A stretch of DNA of 64,000 bases from Alkalihalobacterium chitinilyticum (GCF_029028005.1 NZ_JAOTPO010000014.1:58447-122446), one strand, 5' to 3'; counted from the first letter of the stretch, positions 8,060 through 17,673 are shown. Made by a program: numbers and translations. The notes: generated by a model from the letters alone, not told the origin.

Positions 8060-8863
8060 ATGTTAAAGAACCCATCAGAAAAAGACTTTGTAGTACTTAG
8101 AGATCCATTGAAATCTGGTAGACAGGCACCTGGATCTTTAGCAGGTGCTATGATGATTGGGGGTTTTTGTCAAGGATTGATGGTTTACTTCACTCATGAT
8201 ATAGGTAGGGATTCTAAGTTACCTTTCACAAATTACCTAGTCAACATTCACCTATGGGTAACGGTCATTTTAATAGCGTTAACGATAGTGTTCTTAGTTC
8301 CATATATATATATCAATTTTCAAAAAACACAATACCTTATAAGTATTTTAGTAATTCAAAATTTAATGACATTTTCATGGTATGTTTTAGCATTATTAAT
8401 AATAGGAGCCTCAATACCCTATGACTCCCGTTTGGAAAATGTAATGACGTATATATACATCACGTTAATAGTAGGAATTTTATTGTTTATTGTGACGTGT
8501 ATTCGTTTTTATATTCTATTGATAAAAGGAAAGTACAGAGAAGGGTCTTCAAGAGACCAGTTGCGTCAAAAATTTGAAGGAAGATTAAATATGTCTGCAA
8601 TTATTGCAGGCAGTGTTGGCTTTGGATTTATTATGCAATATGTAATAAGAACGCTTGATTTTGTAAATTCTGGAGATGTGTTAATAGTTGCTATAGGTTT
8701 ATTAATTTTCTACACAATGATTTTTATCCTCCCAGAACAGCTCGTCATTCTTTATTGTAAATACCGCTTTAAAAGCTTCAATTATAGAGTGAGTGGTAAG
8801 CGTTTAATTCTTAATTCTCTGCAAGAAACGGAGGAAGATGAAGAGTTTTCTCTTACAAAATGA
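8060..8863 (+). CDS. Six-TM membrane protein, T7SS-locus paralogue 4
   Basis: 267 residues after an AGGTGATCTAG leader. The N-terminal EKDFVVLRDPLKSGRQAPG, six membrane segments, loop YREGSSRDQLRQKFEGRLN and C-terminal LPEQLVILYCKYRFKSFNY mark it as the fourth paralogue. It is the most divergent at the C-terminus, where RVSGKRLILNSLQETEEDEEF replaces the usual SNGKYLIS. The 197 bp upstream contain no recognisable toxin remnant, but parts (TTACTTTTGCTAGGTACC ... ATAATAA) resemble the leader before 6558. It lies 20 nt upstream of the DUF5085-like gene and is likely co-transcribed with it. Confidence 0.65.
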   Translation: MLKNPSEKDFVVLRDPLKSGRQAPGSLAGAMMIGGFCQGLMVYFTHDIGRDSKLPFTNYLVNIHLWVTVILIALTIVFLVPYIYINFQKTQYLISILVIQNLMTFSWYVLALLIIGASIPYDSRLENVMTYIYITLIVGILLFIVTCIRFYILLIKGKYREGSSRDQLRQKFEGRLNMSAIIAGSVGFGFIMQYVIRTLDFVNSGDVLIVAIGLLIFYTMIFILPEQLVILYCKYRFKSFNYRVSGKRLILNSLQETEEDEEFSLTK

Positions 8864-8883
8864 TAATAGAAAGGATGAGCTGA

Positions 8884-9342
8884 ATGATAATTGAAAAACG
8901 AGCGCTTCAGTTTGATAATCTATTAGTTTATGAAAAAACGCAGTTGCGTACGGATTGGCAGGAAGGTTTTTTTATGATGGAAGATTTATTGCTTTCGGGA
9001 GGGATTTATAAAACAGGACCTGTTATTTTCTCTGTTGCACCTACAGAAGGGGAAAATTCGTATGGGCATTTTACATATTACTTACCGATTAATGAAGCAG
9101 TTCGCTTGGAGAATGAACCTCAGTTCCGGTTTGAGCCTACTTTCCAGGTAGAGGATGCCCTTGTGCTACGACAAGCGAACGAAGAGGTTGATTTTCAAGC
9201 TGCATACGAGAAAGTAAGAGAGTATGCGAGTGAACAAGGCATTCTGTTAGAAGAGACCTTTTATTGTGTGTTACTCGAGGTGTATGGCGATATAATTATT
9301 GATTTGTATGTTCCTATTCAACGGCGAGGCGATCAAACATGA
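8884..9342 (+). CDS. DUF5085-like soluble protein of the T7SS locus (1)
   Basis: 152 residues, no signal peptide or membrane segment. The mix of strands and helices (GGIYKTGPVIFSV, GHFTYYLPINEAV, a VREYASEQGILLEETFYCVLLEVYGD segment) recalls the GyrI-like/DUF5085 proteins often found beside LXG toxin genes. The RBS is GAAAGGATGAGCTGA. The stop overlaps the start of the next, related gene by 4 nt, so the pair is translationally coupled and may form a heterodimer; that is inference. The role in secretion is unknown. Confidence 0.55.
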   Translation: MIIEKRALQFDNLLVYEKTQLRTDWQEGFFMMEDLLLSGGIYKTGPVIFSVAPTEGENSYGHFTYYLPINEAVRLENEPQFRFEPTFQVEDALVLRQANEEVDFQAAYEKVREYASEQGILLEETFYCVLLEVYGDIIIDLYVPIQRRGDQT

Positions 9343-9782
9343 TAGAAAACCATAAGATCGCCTATCGCAATGTAGTCTCGAAGTATTATCAATTCATCCC
9401 TGAAGAAATTGCACTAGCGTTTGATGACTTTGGAGCATTCTTGGAGAGGTATAACTATCATCCAACGGGTACAGTTTTCTTCTCTATTATGAGTGAGCCT
9501 ACGGATGAAGTGATGACAGCGGAAATCTTTTTTTCAATTGAGGAAGAACAATTTAGTGTTGATTCAGATGATTATTTGCGTTTTCGAAGCTATTTTTCGG
9601 TAAGTCCAATGTTAATGACACGAGTAGTAGGGAATATTGATGAGCAAGCACAGGTCAAGTATTGGGAGTTAATCGAGCGTCTGAACCAACTTGGGTTAGA
9701 GCAAGCAACCCCTATTTTCGTAGAATATAAAAGAATGCATTCCGATAAATCATATATTGAGATGAGTGTTGGATATCGATAA
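9339..9782 (+). CDS. DUF5085-like soluble protein of the T7SS locus (2)
   Basis: 147 residues, starting with the 4-nt overlap ATGA at 9339. It has the same general layout as the preceding protein (N-terminal helix, then GTVFFSIMSEPTDEVMTAEIFFSIEEE and a C-terminal strand MSVGYR), with low identity. Likely the second half of a coupled pair belonging to the T7SS toxin locus. The 274 bp after it, up to 10056, hold no gene I can support. Confidence 0.55.
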   Translation: MIENHKIAYRNVVSKYYQFIPEEIALAFDDFGAFLERYNYHPTGTVFFSIMSEPTDEVMTAEIFFSIEEEQFSVDSDDYLRFRSYFSVSPMLMTRVVGNIDEQAQVKYWELIERLNQLGLEQATPIFVEYKRMHSDKSYIEMSVGYR

Positions 9783-10056
9783 TCCTTTGACGAGGTTGAT
9801 AATTATTTGAGTGAAAATTAGTATGGCCAAGGATAGAGGAATATTATCAATCTTTCACTGGATACGGTGTTTATCGATAATTTTAATTTCCAATGGATGT
9901 AGAGGAATAAGTAACAGAAAGAATGGGCAATCAGTTGGTTGCTCATCTTTACTGTGTAAAGGTAGATGTATCTTATGAACGCAGGTGATTTTCGTTGTTT
10001 AACGAGAGTGTTGCGGTGTTATAATTGAAATAGACCATAAAATAAAGGATGAAACG

Positions 10057-11256
10057 ATGAGCCAGGAAACGAAATTGAAAATAAAACAAAAGTTTGTTAA
10101 TGAATATAAAAACGGGTATCCGTTGCTATCAAAAGAAGCCGTTAGTAACTTGAATGACGTTAAAGTTGAAGGAACAATTGTTCAACTAGTTGATGAGAAA
10201 AACCGATTTATTGCTAAAGGTTATTACGGAAAACAAAACAAAGGGTTTGGCTGGGTTCTTTCAAAAGATCAAAATGAAACTTTCGATCAAACATTTTTTG
10301 AAGCTAAACTCTCTGAAGCATTGAAACATCGAAGTCACTTATTCAATGACCCAGAAACGACGGCATTCCGAGTGTTCAATGGGGAAGGTGATGGCATCGG
10401 TGGTTTAACGATCGAGTACTTTGACGGTTACTACTTAATTCATTGGTACAATCAAGGGATTTATGAATTTAAGGATGAAATTATTCGAGCGCTTCAAACG
10501 GTTGTAGAGTTTAAGGCGATTTATCAAAAAAAGCGATTTGCAACAGCTGGTAAATACATTGAGGAAGATGATTTTGTTACAGGTGAACAAGGTCAATTCC
10601 CTATTTTTGTTAAAGAAAATGGCGTACGCTTTGCGATCTACTTAAATGAAGGAGCAATGGTCGGAGTGTTTTTAGACCAGCGTGACGTGAGAAAAGCCAT
10701 TCGGGACAAGTATGCGAAAGGAAAAACGGTGTTAAATACCTTTTCCTATACGGGTGCCTTTTCCGTTTTCGCCGCTCTTGGGGGCGCTAAGAAAACGACG
10801 AGTGTCGATTTAGCTAATCGTAGTATGAGTAAGACGATTGAACAGTTTAGTATTAACGATATTGATTATGAAGCACAGGACATTATTGTCGAAGATGTTT
10901 TCCATTATTTTAAATATGCGGGAAAGAAACATTTAAAGTTTGATATGGTCGTTTTAGATCCTCCTAGTTTTGCAAGGTCCAAGAAACATACGTTTAGTGC
11001 TGCAAAAGATTATACGAACTTATTGAAAGAAACGATTGCCATTACAGAAGATAATGGTATTATTGTAGCCTCTACTAATTGCAGTTCGTTTGGAATGGGT
11101 AAGTTTAAAAGTATGATCGAAAAAGCATTTAAAGAAATGAATGGGAAGTTTAAGTACTTGGAAGAGTATTCGCTACCAAGTGATTTTAAGACAATAAAAG
11201 AGTTTCCAGAAGGGAACTATTTAAAAGTCGTATTTCTTAAAAAGATAAAAGGTTAA
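10057..11256 (+). CDS. RlmI-type class I SAM-dependent rRNA (cytosine-C5) methyltransferase
   Basis: 399 residues. The N-terminal ~75 residues form a PUA-like RNA-binding domain (VEGTIVQLVDEKNRFIAKGYY). A linker domain follows (RVFNGEGDGIGGLTIEYFDGYY), then a Rossmann methyltransferase with FLDQRDVRKAI, the SAM motif VLNTFSYTGAFSVFAALGGA, an acidic strand end (SVDLANRS) and the catalytic-loop motif VLDPPSFARS. The C-terminal CSSFG segment and length are typical of the RlmI/RlmK family, which methylates 23S rRNA. Which base is modified cannot be told from sequence. It appears monocistronic and ends at a strong hairpin. Confidence 0.85.
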   Translation: MSQETKLKIKQKFVNEYKNGYPLLSKEAVSNLNDVKVEGTIVQLVDEKNRFIAKGYYGKQNKGFGWVLSKDQNETFDQTFFEAKLSEALKHRSHLFNDPETTAFRVFNGEGDGIGGLTIEYFDGYYLIHWYNQGIYEFKDEIIRALQTVVEFKAIYQKKRFATAGKYIEEDDFVTGEQGQFPIFVKENGVRFAIYLNEGAMVGVFLDQRDVRKAIRDKYAKGKTVLNTFSYTGAFSVFAALGGAKKTTSVDLANRSMSKTIEQFSINDIDYEAQDIIVEDVFHYFKYAGKKHLKFDMVVLDPPSFARSKKHTFSAAKDYTNLLKETIAITEDNGIIVASTNCSSFGMGKFKSMIEKAFKEMNGKFKYLEEYSLPSDFKTIKEFPEGNYLKVVFLKKIKG

Positions 11257-11298
11257 AATGAAGTACCGTGCATGTATTTGGGCACGGTACTTCATTTT
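11255..11298. terminator. Bidirectional terminator between rRNA methyltransferase and mce
   Basis: A perfect 17-bp stem (AAAATGAAGTACCGTGC pairing with its complement at 11282-11298) around a 10-nt loop, with A and T tracts on the two sides, so it can work for both converging genes. Confidence 0.85.
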
Positions 11299-11309
11299 AT
11301 GAAAGTTGT

Positions 11310-11729
11310 TCATGATTGACCTGGATAATCACAATATTCTAAGATAGTTCCTTCTGTATCAGCAGGGTTTAAGTAAATTAATCTTCGTCCATGCTTATTG
11401 ATCCTTAGCGTATCTTCTAATGTTCGAATTCCGTGTTGTTTCAATTCTATTAAAGCCTCATCAAGGTTATTTACTCGATATGCGATATGATGAACACCTT
11501 TGCCTTTTTGTTTAATAAACCGGGCAATAGGTGAAGTCGTATTATTTGTTGGAGCTAATAACTCGACTTTATCGCCATTTATATCGAAAATGGCAATTTC
11601 ACTCTCAACACCTTTGGCATCACTTCTATATCTGTCTATTAGTGTCCCGCCTAATATGTTCGTGTAAAATGTAATGCTTTTATCTAAATCTCTTACAGCT
11701 ATACCGATATGGTCAATTACTTTTTCCAC
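11310..11729 (-). CDS. mce: Methylmalonyl-CoA epimerase
   Basis: 139 residues from the GTG at 11729; a GTG at 11738 overlaps the GGAG ribosome binding site and is less likely. Vicinal oxygen chelate (glyoxalase-like) fold: N-terminal DHIGIAVRDLDKSITFY, middle VELLAP, and GVHHIAYRVNNLDEAL, ending EGTILEY. The metal ligands expected in the family (His of DHIG, Glu of VELL, His of VHHIAY, Glu of ILEY) are all present. It interconverts (R)- and (S)-methylmalonyl-CoA in propionate and branched-chain or odd-chain fatty acid breakdown. The mutase is not in this window. Confidence 0.85.
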   Translation of the reverse strand: MEKVIDHIGIAVRDLDKSITFYTNILGGTLIDRYRSDAKGVESEIAIFDINGDKVELLAPTNNTTSPIARFIKQKGKGVHHIAYRVNNLDEALIELKQHGIRTLEDTLRINKHGRRLIYLNPADTEGTILEYCDYPGQS

Positions 11730-11754
11730 TTGTTCCACTCCTATAATTTAAAGT

Positions 11755-11786
11755 TTGACACGATTTAATGTATTGTTTAGTATAAT
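11755..11786 (+). promoter_or_regulatory. Possible sigma-A promoter for pgmB-like gene
   Basis: TTGACA at 11755-11760 and TATAAT at 11781-11786 are both consensus but 20 bp apart. TAGTAT at 11778 gives the ideal 17-bp spacing instead. It lies 37 nt before the coding start. Confidence 0.4.
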
Positions 11787-11822
11787 CGATTTATTCTATT
11801 TTTGTTAGAGAGGGAGGTTTTT

Positions 11823-12500
11823 ATGAAGCAAACTTATCATGCCGTAATTTTCGACCTAGACGGAGTACTCGCTGATACAGTGGAATACCATTACTTAGCA
11901 ACAAAACGAGTAGCCGACGAGTTAGATATCCCTTTTGATAGAGCGCTTAATCAAAAAATGCAGGGAATGAGTCGAGCTTCGTTGATTGAAGCACTTGTTA
12001 AAAATAGTGAATATTCATTTACTGCAAAGCAGAAAGAAAAACTAGGCAATCGCAAGAATGAATACTATCAACAACTGATTGGACGCATTACACGTGAAGA
12101 CATCTTACCAGGGATGGCCAACTTTCTCGAACAATTAAAACAAAATGACATAAAGCTAGCCATCGCCTCTGCTAGCTCGAACGCAAAAACCGTGTTAAGC
12201 CATTTAGAAATCAGCCAATTTTTTGAGCACATCGTCGATATTCGAGATGTCCAAAAGATGAAACCTGACCCGGAAATTTTCTTAAAAGCAGCTGATGCTC
12301 TGCGAGTTCCATACGAGAATTGTATTGCTATTGAAGATAGTGAAGCTGGAATTAAGGCAATTAAACAAACACCGATGTTTTCAATTGGGGTAGGTACTCA
12401 TGCAGCGGTAAAAGCAGCCGATTGGCATGTGAATGACACGAGTGAAATTACATATGAAAAGCTGACACGGAACATTTTCCTTTATCCAGTCATCAATTAG
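11823..12500 (+). CDS. pgmB: Beta-phosphoglucomutase-type HAD phosphatase
   Basis: 225 residues. The ATG at 11823 follows AGAGGGAGG at good distance, so an in-frame TTG at 11802 is rejected. HAD motif I is FDLDGVLADT (nucleophile Asp and acid/base Asp); the cap segment GMSRASLIEAL is characteristic of beta-PGM; then motif II IASASSNA, motif III Lys in VQKMKPDP, and motif IV EDSEAGIKAI. It would interconvert beta-glucose 1-phosphate and glucose 6-phosphate, a step that follows maltose or trehalose phosphorolysis. No phosphorylase gene is adjacent, so another HAD sugar-phosphate substrate is possible. Confidence 0.75.
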   Translation: MKQTYHAVIFDLDGVLADTVEYHYLATKRVADELDIPFDRALNQKMQGMSRASLIEALVKNSEYSFTAKQKEKLGNRKNEYYQQLIGRITREDILPGMANFLEQLKQNDIKLAIASASSNAKTVLSHLEISQFFEHIVDIRDVQKMKPDPEIFLKAADALRVPYENCIAIEDSEAGIKAIKQTPMFSIGVGTHAAVKAADWHVNDTSEITYEKLTRNIFLYPVIN

Positions 12501-12617
12501 TTTATGTTACATAGCTTCTAATAAGGGTAGTTTCAAATAAACGTTAGAAAAAGCATGTTTGTAAACCAAACGGCAACACCCTCAAACGATATAAAAAATT
12601 GAGGAGGCGACGTTTAC

Positions 12618-13961
12618 ATGACTGAGAAGGACAGAGTGTTAGCTAAGGATGAGAAGTATGTATGGCATGCAATGAAGCCGTATAACCCTGAGGCTACAAT
12701 GGTTGTTCAGGAAGCAAGTGGGGCTTGGATAACAGATACAGATGGAAAAAGGTACTTAGATGCGATGGCCGGATTATGGTGTGTTAATGCAGGGTACGGG
12801 AGAACGGAATTTGCCGATGCAGCCCATGACCAGTTGAAAAAGTTAGCGTATTATCCGTTAACACAAAGTCATTTGCCTGCGATTGAATTAGCTGAAAAGC
12901 TTAATAATATGCTTGAGGATGATTATGTTTTCTTCTTTTCGAACAGTGGATCTGAAGCGAATGAAACGGCTTTTAAAATTGCGAGACAGTATCATGCACA
13001 AAAAGGAGATCATCATCGACTTAAGATCATTTCTCGATATCGTTCGTACCACGGGAATACGATTGCGACTTTAGCTGCAACAGGGCAGGCTCAACGTAAA
13101 TATAAGTATGAACCGTTAGCTTCGGGCTTTATCCATGTCCCGCCGCCAGACTCGTACCGCTGGCCGGAAGATTCTTCTGCCAGACCAAGAGAATTAAAGT
13201 CGGTTCAAGCTATAGAACAAGTCATGACTTGGGAGCTAAGTGAAACGATTGCTGCTGTGATCATGGAGCCGATTATTACAGGCGGCGGTATTTTAATTCC
13301 ACCCGATGGATATATGACAGGGGTTAAAGAAGTTTGTGAAGAACATGGCGCTCTGCTAATGGTCGATGAAGTAATTTGTGGTTTTGGAAGAACGGGTAAG
13401 CCATTCGGTTTTATGAATTATGGAGTCAAACCAGACATCATAACGATGGCCAAAGGCATTACAAGTGGGTATTTGCCATTAGCAGCAACAGCGGTGAAGC
13501 GGGAAATCTATGAAGCATTTAAAGGCTCGGAGGAATATGATTATCTTCGTCATGTGAATACGTTTGGCGGGAGTCCAGCTTCTTGTGCAGTTGCTCTTAA
13601 AAATCTAGAAATAATGGAAAAAGAAAACCTGTTTGAGCGCTCCAAGCAAGTGGGAGAGCAAACGCTGACAAAGCTCAGAAATGCAATAGCTGATCACCCG
13701 AATGTTGGTGATGTTCGAGGAAAAGGTCTGTTAATGGGTATCGAGCTAGTAACCTGCAAAGAGACGAAAGAGCCTCTTGATGTAAAACGAGTCAATCAAA
13801 TTTTAAGTACTTGTAAGAAAGAAGGAATTATCTTAGCGAAAAACGGAGCAACGGTAGCAGGGTATAATAATGTGATTTCCATTTCACCTCCACTAACTAT
13901 TGAAGAAAAAGATCTTGATTTCCTGATTTCAACCGTTAAAAAGGCGATTGGTCAATGGTAA
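12618..13961 (+). CDS. Class III PLP-dependent aminotransferase (omega-amino acid/taurine:pyruvate type)
   Basis: 447 residues, RBS GAGGAGG. Class III features in order: GLWCVNAGYGR, the phosphate-binding SNSGSEANETAFK, HGNTIATLAATGQ, the conserved Asp in LLMVDEVICGFGRTG, and the PLP Lys in IITMAKGITSGYLP, followed by HVNTFGGSPASCAVAL. This subgroup uses pyruvate as acceptor and omega-amino acids, taurine or amines as donors; the exact donor cannot be read. It is preceded by about 100 bp with no clear regulator site and ends at a strong hairpin, so it is probably monocistronic. Confidence 0.8.
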   Translation: MTEKDRVLAKDEKYVWHAMKPYNPEATMVVQEASGAWITDTDGKRYLDAMAGLWCVNAGYGRTEFADAAHDQLKKLAYYPLTQSHLPAIELAEKLNNMLEDDYVFFFSNSGSEANETAFKIARQYHAQKGDHHRLKIISRYRSYHGNTIATLAATGQAQRKYKYEPLASGFIHVPPPDSYRWPEDSSARPRELKSVQAIEQVMTWELSETIAAVIMEPIITGGGILIPPDGYMTGVKEVCEEHGALLMVDEVICGFGRTGKPFGFMNYGVKPDIITMAKGITSGYLPLAATAVKREIYEAFKGSEEYDYLRHVNTFGGSPASCAVALKNLEIMEKENLFERSKQVGEQTLTKLRNAIADHPNVGDVRGKGLLMGIELVTCKETKEPLDVKRVNQILSTCKKEGIILAKNGATVAGYNNVISISPPLTIEEKDLDFLISTVKKAIGQW

Positions 13962-13972
13962 AAAGAGAGTAA

Positions 13973-13999
13973 AAAAAACAGGCATAGCGCCTGTTTTTT
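13973..13999. terminator. Bidirectional terminator
   Basis: An 11-bp stem, AAAAAACAGGC pairing with GCCTGTTTTTT around a 5-nt loop. It ends both the aminotransferase and the converging HemAT gene. Confidence 0.85.
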
Positions 14000-14012
14000 C
14001 TTTAAGAATTTA

Positions 14013-15314
14013 CTAATGTGCATTTAGGTTTTCAGCCTTTTCCGTTAACGACGTTGATAAGTAGGCGAGGCTTCCTGTAGCTGTATTAATTTCCTGAATG
14101 GCAGCAACGATTTCATCAATATCTTTTTTGTTGTTTTGAAACATTGTTGAGTATTGATCCATTTCCATTCCAACAGTTGTTAAGCCGTTTTTGACGATTT
14201 TTAGACTGCTATTTGATGTTTCAGTAGATTCGGTCATGAGGTTCATTGTATTCGTTAAACTAGTGATGTTTGCGTTACTTTCTTTTACAAGTGTAATAAT
14301 GTCATTGCTAAGCTGTTTAGAAGATTCAGCTAGTTTACGTACTTCGGTTGCAACAACAGAAAAGCCTTTCCCGTGTTCCCCTGCACGTGCTGCTTCAATA
14401 GAGGCATTTAAAGCGAGTAAATTGGTTTGATCGGCAATCTTTTCAATTTCAGCGGTCATCGTGTTAATTTGATTTGATATCGATTTCATATCCTCAATTT
14501 TTTCTAACGAGACATTCACTTCTGTCATTAAAGTAGAAAAGGAATTCTCCATCTCAACCATATCATGTTCACTTTTTGTCATTAAGTTTTTAAGGTTTTG
14601 ACTGCTTTTAACGGTACTTTCAGTGTCGTTCCCAATCCTCACAGCTTTTTCAGCCGTTTCCGTCGTTGTTGCTTCAGTTTGCTCAATAGTCGCAGCTAAC
14701 TCTTGGCTGATAGCTGTTAATTCCTCTTGAAGCTGGTAGTTTGCGTGATTGAGAGATTCGATTTCATTGATACGGCTTTGAATATATGTTTCAACAATCA
14801 TTTGAGAGTCAAAATTAATGGCATGTGTTACAGCTATAATAGCCCTGCCCAGTTTTTCCGGTTCATGTTCGAGATGCTTTACCAGTTGGGGGATCAGCAA
14901 GGTTTGAAATAGTTGGTACGTAGCTAAAAACCACCCGATAGGAAGCGCTCCTTTATTATGAGCCCCGCCAATTCTTTCACGTTGTAATATGTATTGATCG
15001 TTTATTTCTCCGGAGAATACGGACCTTAAGTAAAACTGAAACACTTCAAATAATCGTTCACGTGAAGAATGAGTTGTTGCTATTTTTTCAAGCATTGGAA
15101 ATTTTAACACATGGTCTAATGTCTTGTTCAGTAGTTCATCAGATAATTGTAAGATGACTGGCTGTAATTCTTTTAATAAGAGAGCATGTTCTTTATAAAA
15201 TGTCATGTACTGAAGGCGTAACTCTTTTTGTTTATCGGATAGTTTAAAAGATTCCCCTGATGGAAGTTCTAGTTTTGGTCGATATTCTTCCTTCTTTTTT
15301 AATTGAAATAACAT
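14013..15314 (-). CDS. hemAT: HemAT-type globin-coupled aerotaxis receptor
   Basis: 433 residues, cytoplasmic (no membrane segment). Residues ~25-185 are a protoglobin sensor domain with the conserved [17 protein letters not shown] block; His119 is the expected heme-proximal ligand. Residues ~230-433 are an MCP signalling domain with the hairpin tip [40 protein letters not shown], which contacts CheA/CheW. HemAT binds O2 at the heme and steers aerotaxis. It is the size of the B. subtilis protein (432 aa). It is a single gene between a terminator and a divergently oriented flippase gene. Confidence 0.92.
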   Translation of the reverse strand: MLFQLKKKEEYRPKLELPSGESFKLSDKQKELRLQYMTFYKEHALLLKELQPVILQLSDELLNKTLDHVLKFPMLEKIATTHSSRERLFEVFQFYLRSVFSGEINDQYILQRERIGGAHNKGALPIGWFLATYQLFQTLLIPQLVKHLEHEPEKLGRAIIAVTHAINFDSQMIVETYIQSRINEIESLNHANYQLQEELTAISQELAATIEQTEATTTETAEKAVRIGNDTESTVKSSQNLKNLMTKSEHDMVEMENSFSTLMTEVNVSLEKIEDMKSISNQINTMTAEIEKIADQTNLLALNASIEAARAGEHGKGFSVVATEVRKLAESSKQLSNDIITLVKESNANITSLTNTMNLMTESTETSNSSLKIVKNGLTTVGMEMDQYSTMFQNNKKDIDEIVAAIQEINTATGSLAYLSTSLTEKAENLNAH

Positions 15315-15498
15315 CCCATCCCAACCTTTCTAGGTTTATCGTACTAGGTCTTGTGATATAAATATATAACATATGTATAAGTTTTGTCTATGGTTAAATA
15401 AGAGTTTTTATATAAAAGATAAAATTATAAATAGAATAAGATATTATCTAGACTTGTCTCATATCTATATAGAAGTATGTATAGATAAGGAGAGTCTC

Positions 15499-16827
15499 AT
15501 GAGAACATTTTTTAAAGGTGCACTTCTGTTAGTTATTGCGGCATTTTTGAGTGAGTGCCTTGAGTTTATTATTAACATGGTATTGGCCAGGGAATTAGGG
15601 GATGAAGCGCTAGGGCGTTATATGTCCATTCTCCCAACGATCATTTTAATTGTGGTTCTCGCTAGTATAGAACTGCCAATATCGATTTCTAAGTTTATTG
15701 CAGAGCAAGATAAAAAATATCATCTCAACATGTTGCAACATACACTAAGATTTACGTTGTTATTCACGATTATTTTTGTCCTGCTTGTTACAGTTGTTCT
15801 ACCGTTTATTCCTGTGTTCGATCGTTATCATCCGATGATCCGCTGGCTGATTATCTTATTAATCCCCATCATCTCTTTGTCCTCAGTAGCTAGAGGATAC
15901 TTTATGGGCTCGCATAGAATGGGGAAGATTGCCTTATCTAATTTTTTACGACGCGCAGCTCAACTGATATTATTAGTGATCTTATTCCAGTGGTTTAATT
16001 TTGAACATGAATTAGCGATTCTCATAGCAATTTGTACGTTAATTGGCAGTGAGTTAATTGTATTTCTATATCTAATAACCGCCTATTTTTTACAGTTAAA
16101 TTCTTTGAAAAAAGAGCCTAGTGAAAAGATAAGTGGAAAGACCGTACGACAGCAATTGCTAGCCGTTTCTATTCCAACGACTGGGGTTCGAATTTTCCAT
16201 GCGGTAACATTTGCTATAAAACCTTTTTTAATTAAAGCTGCTTTACTTAATTCAGGGTTAACTGAGGCAGTAGCAATGGCCCAATATGGTAAATTAGCAG
16301 GTGTGGCCTTTACGATCGGTTTCTTTCCTGCATTTATTGCGCATTCCTTATTAATTGTTCTTATTCCGACGGTTTCTGAAGCCTATGCCAAACGAGACTT
16401 TATCAAACTACAAACACTATTACAGAAAGTAATGCTGTTTACTTTCTTTTATGGACTCGTAGCAGTCATTATTTTCTATGTGTATGCTGAGCCGCTAACG
16501 ACCTTGTTCTTTGAGTCGTCTCGAGCATCGGGATACCTGCAGCTATTATGTCTTTACTTTTTATTTCACTATTTCGTGATGCCGATGCAAGCATATTTAA
16601 TTGGTCTTGGACTGGTAAAGGATGCGTTTCTTCATGCAGTTTGGGCAACAATTATTTCATTTACTTTAATGTATTTCCTTGGTTCAATGGAGCAACTGCA
16701 AATGGAAGGTATCATCATAGGAATGAACACAGGGGTTGTATTATTAACTTTGATGCATTACGTTACCATTTGTAATAAAATAGGATCAACATTACTGTTG
16801 CGGGCACCATCTCATTTTAAGTATTAA
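15499..16827 (+). CDS. SpoVB/YkvU-family MOP-superfamily flippase
   Basis: 442 residues starting at the ATG after AAGGAGAGTCTC; the frame is open upstream to 15373 but without a ribosome binding site. About 12-14 membrane segments cover the whole protein. The opening FFKGALLLVIAAFLSECLEFIINMVLARELGDEALGRYM is the signature of polysaccharide-biosynthesis/SpoVB-type exporters, which flip lipid-linked precursors. In B. subtilis, relatives (SpoVB, YkvU) act in spore formation. It is shorter than SpoVB (518 aa) and nearer YkvU in size. The substrate is unknown. Confidence 0.7.
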   Translation: MRTFFKGALLLVIAAFLSECLEFIINMVLARELGDEALGRYMSILPTIILIVVLASIELPISISKFIAEQDKKYHLNMLQHTLRFTLLFTIIFVLLVTVVLPFIPVFDRYHPMIRWLIILLIPIISLSSVARGYFMGSHRMGKIALSNFLRRAAQLILLVILFQWFNFEHELAILIAICTLIGSELIVFLYLITAYFLQLNSLKKEPSEKISGKTVRQQLLAVSIPTTGVRIFHAVTFAIKPFLIKAALLNSGLTEAVAMAQYGKLAGVAFTIGFFPAFIAHSLLIVLIPTVSEAYAKRDFIKLQTLLQKVMLFTFFYGLVAVIIFYVYAEPLTTLFFESSRASGYLQLLCLYFLFHYFVMPMQAYLIGLGLVKDAFLHAVWATIISFTLMYFLGSMEQLQMEGIIIGMNTGVVLLTLMHYVTICNKIGSTLLLRAPSHFKY

Positions 16828-16887
16828 TGATGTTTTTCTTTTATAGATTTAGGCAATACCGGTAGTATGAAAGGAAGGAGAGGTAAC

Positions 16888-17595
16888 ATGAATTGGATAA
16901 AAATACTACTCAGTGTAAGTATGATCTTTTTCTTTGCAGCGTGCGGTAATGCAGAGGAACCTGGGGAGGAATTGCCGGCTGAAAAAGAGCCGATTGAAGA
17001 ACCGAAGGATGAACTCGTTGAGGAAGAACCGACTGAAATAGAAGAGCCGGCTGCTGAAGCAGATGAGCTGACGTTTAAAGATATTATTGAAGAATATGAC
17101 GTTCTTTCCAGTTTTGAAACGGATGGTCCGGGGACAGGTCTAGGACTAGGAATGAATGTCCTTTATAAAGAAGAAGATCTTGCTTTTGTTTCGGGACACC
17201 AAGCACATGCGCTAGGGCATTTTAGGTTATTGAAAGTCGATCACGAACAACAAAAGGTCATCGTTACTCATCAATTCTCTGAGGAACAGTATGAAATATA
17301 TGAAGAACTACAAACGAAGGTTCAAGAAGAGGGAGAGCAGGCTGCTTTTGAATGGATGAAAGCACAAGAATCGAATTACAATGAACTGTTTTTTACATCC
17401 GACATTCCGCCAAACACGACAACGGCAACTTGGAATGATCAAGAGTGGGAAGCGATTGAAGTCGAATTAAAAGACGGTGATGAAAAGTATGTTTTTGCAA
17501 AAGGCAAAGGACTTATCCAAATTCATTATCAAAGTGAACTAGCTCAGGAGCTATTTGGAGAAATTCGAGTAGCCGAGCGAATAGAAGGAGAGTAA
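16888..17595 (+). CDS. Acidic lipoprotein of unknown function
   Basis: 235 residues from the ATG at 16888, which follows GGAGAGG; an upstream in-frame ATG at 16867 has a weaker context. Signal peptide with lipobox FAAC, then an acidic, Pro/Glu-rich linker of about 45 residues (repeats of EEP) and a folded domain from about 65 (TFKDIIEEYDVLSSFE ... GLGMNVLYKEEDLAFVSGHQAHALGHF). I do not recognise the domain. It is anchored on the outside of the membrane; the acidic linker fits an alkaliphile. A hairpin follows. Confidence 0.65.
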   Translation: MNWIKILLSVSMIFFFAACGNAEEPGEELPAEKEPIEEPKDELVEEEPTEIEEPAAEADELTFKDIIEEYDVLSSFETDGPGTGLGLGMNVLYKEEDLAFVSGHQAHALGHFRLLKVDHEQQKVIVTHQFSEEQYEIYEELQTKVQEEGEQAAFEWMKAQESNYNELFFTSDIPPNTTTATWNDQEWEAIEVELKDGDEKYVFAKGKGLIQIHYQSELAQELFGEIRVAERIEGE

Positions 17596-17602
17596 CTTTA
17601 AG

Positions 17603-17632
17603 AAGACTGTCACATCGGTGACGGTCTTTTTT
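17603..17632 (+). terminator. Terminator after lipoprotein gene
   Basis: AAGACTGTCAC pairs with GTGACGGTCTT (one T-G pair) around a short loop, followed by six Ts. Confidence 0.8.
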
Positions 17633-17673
17633 GGCTTCTTTTAGAATTGGAAATTATAACAATAAGACACTCG

